Shown here in pieces: positions 60,345-64,000 of a stretch of 64,000 nucleotides of DNA. The stretch spans positions 5,990 through 69,989 of the forward strand of contig NZ_URHZ01000020.1 of NCBI RefSeq assembly GCF_900547735.1. Reading direction: 5' to 3'. Position numbers and translations under genes: made by a program. Every line of letters starts with the position of its first letter. Within the stretch, counting starts at the first letter, position 1. Below the pieces are notes generated by a model. That model was not told where the DNA came from and searched no databases. It was given only the letters and a program-made list of their open reading frames with translations. The DNA is from an uncultured Clostridium sp. (lineage in GTDB: Bacteria; Bacillota; Clostridia; Lachnospirales; Lachnospiraceae).

Positions 60345-61709
60345 ATGGCTTTTGAAAGCTTGGCAGACAAACTGCAGAATGTTTTTAAAAACCTGACGGG
60401 AAAAGGACGCTTATCGGAAGCGGACGTTAAAGCGGGACTTAAGGAAGTTAAGATGGCTCTCCTCGAGGCCGATGTAAGCTTTAAGGTCGTAAAACAGTTT
60501 ATCAATTCTGTACAGGAACAGGCGGTGGGCACCGATGTGCTGAACGGCCTTCATCCGGGGCAGATGGTAATAAAGATTGTCAACGACGAACTCGTAAAAC
60601 TGATGGGTTCCGAGATGACGGAGATTGCTTTAAAACCCAGCAATGAGATTACGGTTATCATGATGGCCGGCCTTCAGGGAGCCGGTAAGACGACGACCAC
60701 GGCCAAGATAGCGGGCAAGCTTAAGGCCAAGGGAAGAAATCCCCTTCTGGCGGCCTGCGACGTATACCGTCCTGCGGCGATTGAACAGCTTCAGAAGAAC
60801 GGTGAGAAGCAGGGAGTGCCTGTATTTTCCATGGGTACGGGCCACAAGCCGGTGAACATTGCAAAGGCGGCAATCGAGCACGCGTCGAAGAACGGCCAGA
60901 ATGTGGTAATCATCGATACCGCCGGACGTCTTCATATCGACGAAGATATGATGAATGAGCTGGTGGAAATCAAGGAGAATGTGGATGTAAACCAGACGCT
61001 TCTCGTAGTTGATGCCATGACGGGACAGGATGCGGTCAATGTAGCCGGAATGTTTAACGACAAGATCGGCGTCGACGGCGTTATTCTGACCAAGATGGAC
61101 GGTGACACACGAGGCGGTGCGGCCCTTTCCATTAAAGCCGTAACCGGCAAACCGATTCTTTACGTCGGCATGGGAGAAAAGCTTTCCGATTTAGAGCAGT
61201 TCTATCCTGACAGGATGGCATCCAGGATACTCGGTATGGGCGATGTGCTGTCGATTATCGACAAGGCCGCAGCCGTGATGGATGAAGAAAAAGCAAAAGA
61301 ACTCAGCAAAAAGATTAAAAAAGCCGAGTTTGACTATAATGATTTCCTGGATCAGATGCGCCAGATTAAGCAGATGGGCGGCATGTCCAGCATTCTAACG
61401 ATGATGCCGGGTATGAACCAGCTAAAGGGCGTGGATCTGGACGACAATGAGAAGGCGATGGGAAGAGTCGAGGCGATTATCCTCTCCATGACGGATGAGG
61501 AGAGAAAGAACCCGGATCTCATCAACCCCTCCAGGAAAAAGCGCATTGCGAATGGCGCAGGCGTGGACATTGCCGAGGTGAACCGGATGGTGAAGCAGTT
61601 CGGCGAGATGAAGAAGATGATGAAACAGCTTCCCGGAATGATGGGAGGCGGCAAACGCCGCGGCGGTGGTCTTGGCGGAATGCTCGGGAAGATGAAATTC
61701 CCGTTTTAA
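60345..61709 (+). CDS. ffh: Signal recognition particle protein Ffh (SRP54)
   Basis: The GTPase subunit of SRP that delivers nascent membrane proteins to FtsY. The 454-aa protein has an N domain (about residues 1-85), a G domain with GLQGAGKTTT (about 107-116), DTAGRLH and TKMDGDTRGGAAL, and a Met-rich M domain (about 300-454) ending in a basic Gly-rich tail. ACGGAGGG precedes the ATG. Confidence 0.97.
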   Translation: MAFESLADKLQNVFKNLTGKGRLSEADVKAGLKEVKMALLEADVSFKVVKQFINSVQEQAVGTDVLNGLHPGQMVIKIVNDELVKLMGSEMTEIALKPSNEITVIMMAGLQGAGKTTTTAKIAGKLKAKGRNPLLAACDVYRPAAIEQLQKNGEKQGVPVFSMGTGHKPVNIAKAAIEHASKNGQNVVIIDTAGRLHIDEDMMNELVEIKENVDVNQTLLVVDAMTGQDAVNVAGMFNDKIGVDGVILTKMDGDTRGGAALSIKAVTGKPILYVGMGEKLSDLEQFYPDRMASRILGMGDVLSIIDKAAAVMDEEKAKELSKKIKKAEFDYNDFLDQMRQIKQMGGMSSILTMMPGMNQLKGVDLDDNEKAMGRVEAIILSMTDEERKNPDLINPSRKKRIANGAGVDIAEVNRMVKQFGEMKKMMKQLPGMMGGGKRRGGGLGGMLGKMKFPF

Positions 61710-61772
61710 AAACAGTTAGTATGATGCATAAGCATTATCTATACAGAATTAACCCAAGGAGGTGAAAGTAAA

Positions 61773-62012
61773 ATGGTAAAGATGAGACTGAAAAGAATGG
61801 GTCAGAAGAAGGCTCCTTTCTATAGAATTGTTGTTGCAGATTCCAGATCCCCGAGAGACGGAAGATTCATCGAAGAGATTGGTTACTATGATCCTAACAC
61901 AGAGCCAAGCACAATCAAGATCGATGAGGAAGCAGCTAAAAAGTGGTTATCTACAGGTGCTCAGCCAACCGAAACAGTTGGTAAACTTTTAAAAATCGCC
62001 GGCATCCAGTAA
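61773..62012 (+). CDS. rpsP: 30S ribosomal protein S16
   Basis: A 79-aa ribosomal protein (MVKMRLKRMGQKKAPFYRIVVADSRSPRDG at the start, in parts). AAGGAGGTGAAAG precedes the ATG. Codon bias is that of a highly expressed gene. It sits between ffh and khpA as is usual in Clostridia. Confidence 0.97.
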   Translation: MVKMRLKRMGQKKAPFYRIVVADSRSPRDGRFIEEIGYYDPNTEPSTIKIDEEAAKKWLSTGAQPTETVGKLLKIAGIQ

Positions 62013-62013
62013 T

Positions 62014-62201
62014 CACTTACTATTCACAGCCGTTATACCCGATAAAGCGGGGCACGCAGTCCCGCAGGGTGTTTTTATGCGTGTTGCGTATGAGAATCCC
62101 GAGTCTGACGGCGCGAAACTGCATCTTGCAGTTTCTGTGCATCGCGAAGCGAGTTGCTGTTCGCAGGACTGCGTTTTAGCAGGGCTGGGAACAGTGACAA
62201 T
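62014..62201 (+). mobile_element. MITE-like repeat, copy 2, inside the rpsP-khpA gap
   Basis: The core (62111-62159) matches 41172-41222 in opposite orientation, including the TTTCTGTGCATCGCG block and a hairpin AAACTGC/GCAGTTT. The ends (CTTACTATTCAC and GGGAACAGTGAC) are degenerate versions of the copy-1 terminal repeats. It contains no ORF and starts right after the rpsP stop. Confidence 0.6.
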
Positions 62202-62230
62202 TAGCAGCCTGGCCTGTGAGGTGAATTGGT

Positions 62231-62458
62231 ATGAAAGAATTAGTTGAAGTGATCGCAAAAGCACTGGTTGAAAACCCAGACGAAGTTGCAGTTACAGAAT
62301 CGGTGAAAGATGACGAGATTGTAGTTGAGCTTAAGGTTGCCGCCTCAGACATGGGAAAGGTGATCGGTAAACAGGGACGTATTGCCAAGGCAATCCGCTC
62401 TGTTGTAAAAGCAGCAGCTTCCAAAGATGATAAGAAAGTTATTGTAGAAATTCAGTAA
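62231..62458 (+). CDS. khpA: KH-domain RNA-binding protein KhpA (YlqC)
   Basis: A 75-aa single type-II KH domain with the canonical GKVIGKQGRIAKAIRS loop (GxxG at about residues 41-44). KhpA partners KhpB in Gram-positives and binds RNA in cell-division and elongation control. GTGAGGTGAATT lies before the ATG. Normal order, though separated from rpsP by a MITE-like repeat. Confidence 0.95.
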   Translation: MKELVEVIAKALVENPDEVAVTESVKDDEIVVELKVAASDMGKVIGKQGRIAKAIRSVVKAAASKDDKKVIVEIQ

Positions 62459-62460
62459 CG

Positions 62461-62500
62461 TAAAAGCCGCCGGCCTGCAGGGGAAGACGGCTTTTCTTTT
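62461..62500 (+). terminator. Hairpin/terminator after khpA
   Basis: AAAAGCCG (62462-62469) and CGGCTTTT (62488-62495) arms with a GC-rich interior, then CTTTT. It may separate rimM-trmD transcription from the upstream operon, or be partial. Confidence 0.65.
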
Positions 62501-62590
62501 GATACGGATAAAGAATCCTGAAAAATGGGATTTTTCTATATGATAACGGCGGAATTACAGTCTGCCGCACGGAAAGGACAGGGAAGCAGG

Positions 62591-63103
62591 ATGGAACAGT
62601 TTCTGCGGGTGGGTGTTATCTCCTCGACTCATGGAATTAAAGGAGAGGTAAAGGTATTTCCCACAACCGACGACGCAAACAGATTTAAAAAGCTGAAGGA
62701 AGTGCTGCTCGACACGGGAAAAGAACGTATTCCCATGGAAGTGGAGCAGGTGAAATTCCATAAGAATATGGTCATTGTCAAGTTCAAGGGCTATGACAAT
62801 ATCAGTGATATGGAACTGTATAAGGGAAAAGATCTTCTCGTTTCCAGGGAGCAGGCGGTTGAGCTTGAGCCGGATGAGAATTTCATCATAGATTTAATCG
62901 GTCTTAAGGTGGTCACGGATGAAGGGGCGGATTTTGGTACGGTGAAGGATATCCTCCAGACCGGCGCCAACGACGTCTATGTGATCGACGGCAATGACGG
63001 GAAGGAATACCTGTTCCCATCCATCAAGGAGTGCATTCTGGATGTAAACCTGGATGAGGGAAAGGTGACGGTCCATATTATGGACGGCCTTCTGGATTTA
63101 TAA
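62591..63103 (+). CDS. rimM: 16S rRNA processing / ribosome maturation factor RimM
   Basis: A 170-aa protein binding S19 during 30S maturation. The N-terminal RimM barrel has VGVISSTHGIKGEVKVFPTTDD, and the C-terminal PRC barrel has IGLKVVTDEG and YVIDGNDGKEYLFPSIKECI. ATG 62591 matches the family's usual start; the frame extends 22 codons upstream without a good site. It is 30 nt before trmD. Confidence 0.95.
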   Translation: MEQFLRVGVISSTHGIKGEVKVFPTTDDANRFKKLKEVLLDTGKERIPMEVEQVKFHKNMVIVKFKGYDNISDMELYKGKDLLVSREQAVELEPDENFIIDLIGLKVVTDEGADFGTVKDILQTGANDVYVIDGNDGKEYLFPSIKECILDVNLDEGKVTVHIMDGLLDL

Positions 63104-63133
63104 TATCTGGATATTTTTAAGGAGCATAAATTT

Positions 63134-63868
63134 ATGAATTTTCATATTCTAACGCTGTTTCCCGAGATGGTGATGGGAGGGCTTAACACCAGCATTACCG
63201 GCAGGGCCATGGAGAACGGCCTGATATCGGTGGAAGCCGTCAATATACGGGATTATTCCACGGACAAGCATCATCACGTGGACGATTATCCGTACGGCGG
63301 CGGAGCGGGAATGGTGATGCAGCCCGGACCGATCTACGCGGCCTGTGAGGATCTGGCCGGGAAGATCGGAAAGCGGCCGAGAGTAATCTATATGACACCC
63401 CAGGGCCGGGTATTTAACCAGAAAATTGCCGAGGAGCTGGCGCAGGAGGATGAGCTTGTATTCCTCTGCGGCCACTATGAGGGAATCGATGAGCGGGTTC
63501 TGGAACTTGTAGTGACGGATTATCTCTCCATCGGTGACTATGTGCTCACTGGCGGCGAACTGCCTGCCATGGTTATGATAGACTGCATCTCAAGGCTGGT
63601 GCCGGGAGTGCTGAATAACGACGTCTCCGCGGAATTTGAATCATTTCACGACAACCTGCTGGAATACCCTCAGTACACCAGGCCCGAGGAGTTTATGGGC
63701 AAAAAAGTGCCTGAGGTGCTCTTGTCGGGCCATCATAAAAACATCGACGAGTGGCGGCGCAGGAAATCCATAGAACGCACACTGGAGCGCAGACCGGAAC
63801 TGCTTGAAGATGCTGTTTTATCGAAGAAGGAGGCGTTGTATCTGGCGCAGCTTAAAGGGGAGGATTAG
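63134..63868 (+). CDS. trmD: tRNA (guanine-N1)-methyltransferase TrmD
   Basis: It methylates G37 of tRNAs with a G at position 36, preventing frameshifting. The 244-aa SPOUT enzyme has the deep-knot SAM site (CGHYEGIDERVLE, SIGDYVLTGGELPAMVMID) and the C-terminal tRNA-binding part (LLSGHHKNIDEWRR). AAGGAGCATAAATT precedes the ATG. rplS, the usual next gene, would lie outside the window. Confidence 0.97.
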   Translation: MNFHILTLFPEMVMGGLNTSITGRAMENGLISVEAVNIRDYSTDKHHHVDDYPYGGGAGMVMQPGPIYAACEDLAGKIGKRPRVIYMTPQGRVFNQKIAEELAQEDELVFLCGHYEGIDERVLELVVTDYLSIGDYVLTGGELPAMVMIDCISRLVPGVLNNDVSAEFESFHDNLLEYPQYTRPEEFMGKKVPEVLLSGHHKNIDEWRRRKSIERTLERRPELLEDAVLSKKEALYLAQLKGED

Positions 63869-63883
63869 TTGAGAGGTGAGGAC

Positions 63884-63941
63884 GCCTCTGTAAGATGGCG
63901 GACGGGGGAGTGGGATTGTGTATATGAGTCTTCAGTCCCGG
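63884..63941 (+). repeat. Dispersed GC-rich intergenic repeat, forward copy
   Basis: The box at 63884-63907 matches the reverse complement of 7723-7746 with about one difference. The box at 63926-63941 (GAGTCTTCAGTCCCGG) is the exact reverse complement of 31526-31541. It lies 15 nt after the trmD stop. No gene is visible in the last 130 bp of the window. Confidence 0.6.
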
Positions 63942-64000
63942 TTTATAGGGTGTGGTGAGGGGGAATCCAGGAGAAAAGATTCCTACGGGGACTCGCTTCC

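Noticed and set aside
1..64000. CRISPR arrays, tRNA or rRNA genes, prophage or integrase
   Set aside because: No regularly spaced repeats, cloverleaf sequences, rRNA motifs or phage and recombinase proteins were recognised.

Overview
The window looks like a chromosomal segment of an anaerobic, moderate-GC Firmicute, most likely a Lachnospiraceae (Clostridium cluster XIVa) species. This placement is inferred from gene content: a CodY regulator, two T-box leaders, a type III glutamine synthetase, a one-chain pyruvate:ferredoxin oxidoreductase, rubrerythrin, tRNA-dependent Asn/Gln formation through AspRS and GatCAB, and strong AGGAGG-type ribosome sites. No prophage, integrase, transposase, rRNA, tRNA gene or CRISPR array was seen. 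Most of the sequence is core metabolism and housekeeping.

Layout. 0-2.2 kb: cobalamin genes cobQ-cbiC. 2.2-7.6 kb: a reverse-strand Cys/Gly-rich small protein, an AlaX-type tRNA editing protein, an AI-2E-family permease, a CHASE-GGDEF diguanylate cyclase and two small reverse-strand genes of unknown function. 7.7-11 kb: a tetrapyrrole operon (precorrin-2 dehydrogenase, hemC, cobA-hemD fusion) under a near-consensus promoter. 11-21.5 kb: a PHP phosphoesterase, a VanW protein, the highly expressed por gene, an orphan JetD-like (DUF2220) protein, a MATE pump and an alpha/beta hydrolase. 21.6-27.6 kb: comM-dprA-topA-codY. 27.8-33.5 kb, reverse strand: glmS, then glnN-purF, which are glutamine-using and glutamine-making enzymes. 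33.6-38.6 kb: a T-box leader, then aspS-gatC-gatA-gatB. 38.8-42.3 kb: rubrerythrin, rarA, a MITE-like repeat and a Fic protein. 42.4-46.9 kb: a Met-type T-box, metN-metI-metQ and an M20 amidohydrolase. 47-51 kb: a TPR-like membrane protein of unknown function, a c-di-GMP-I riboswitch, a coiled-coil protein of unknown function and a small MITE. 51-55.6 kb: a PfkB kinase, a second M20 hydrolase, Bcp peroxiredoxin and a second MATE pump. 55.8-59.9 kb: an overlapping EAL/GGDEF gene pair. 59.9-63.9 kb: the ylxM-ffh-rpsP-khpA-rimM-trmD translation cluster.

Three themes connect the regions. Nitrogen economy is represented by codY, glnN, purF, glmS, GatCAB and the methionine uptake operon, several behind RNA-level attenuators. 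Cyclic-di-GMP is represented by three signalling enzymes and one riboswitch. Several families of short palindromic or dispersed intergenic repeats recur, two of them MITE-like. The most interesting points are a T-box whose specifier region reads GAAC (overlapping Glu and Asn codons), an intrinsic terminator directly downstream of the glnN promoter, the riboswitch upstream of an unknown coiled-coil gene, an orphan JetD without its partners, and a repeat family whose hairpin stem covaries between copies.
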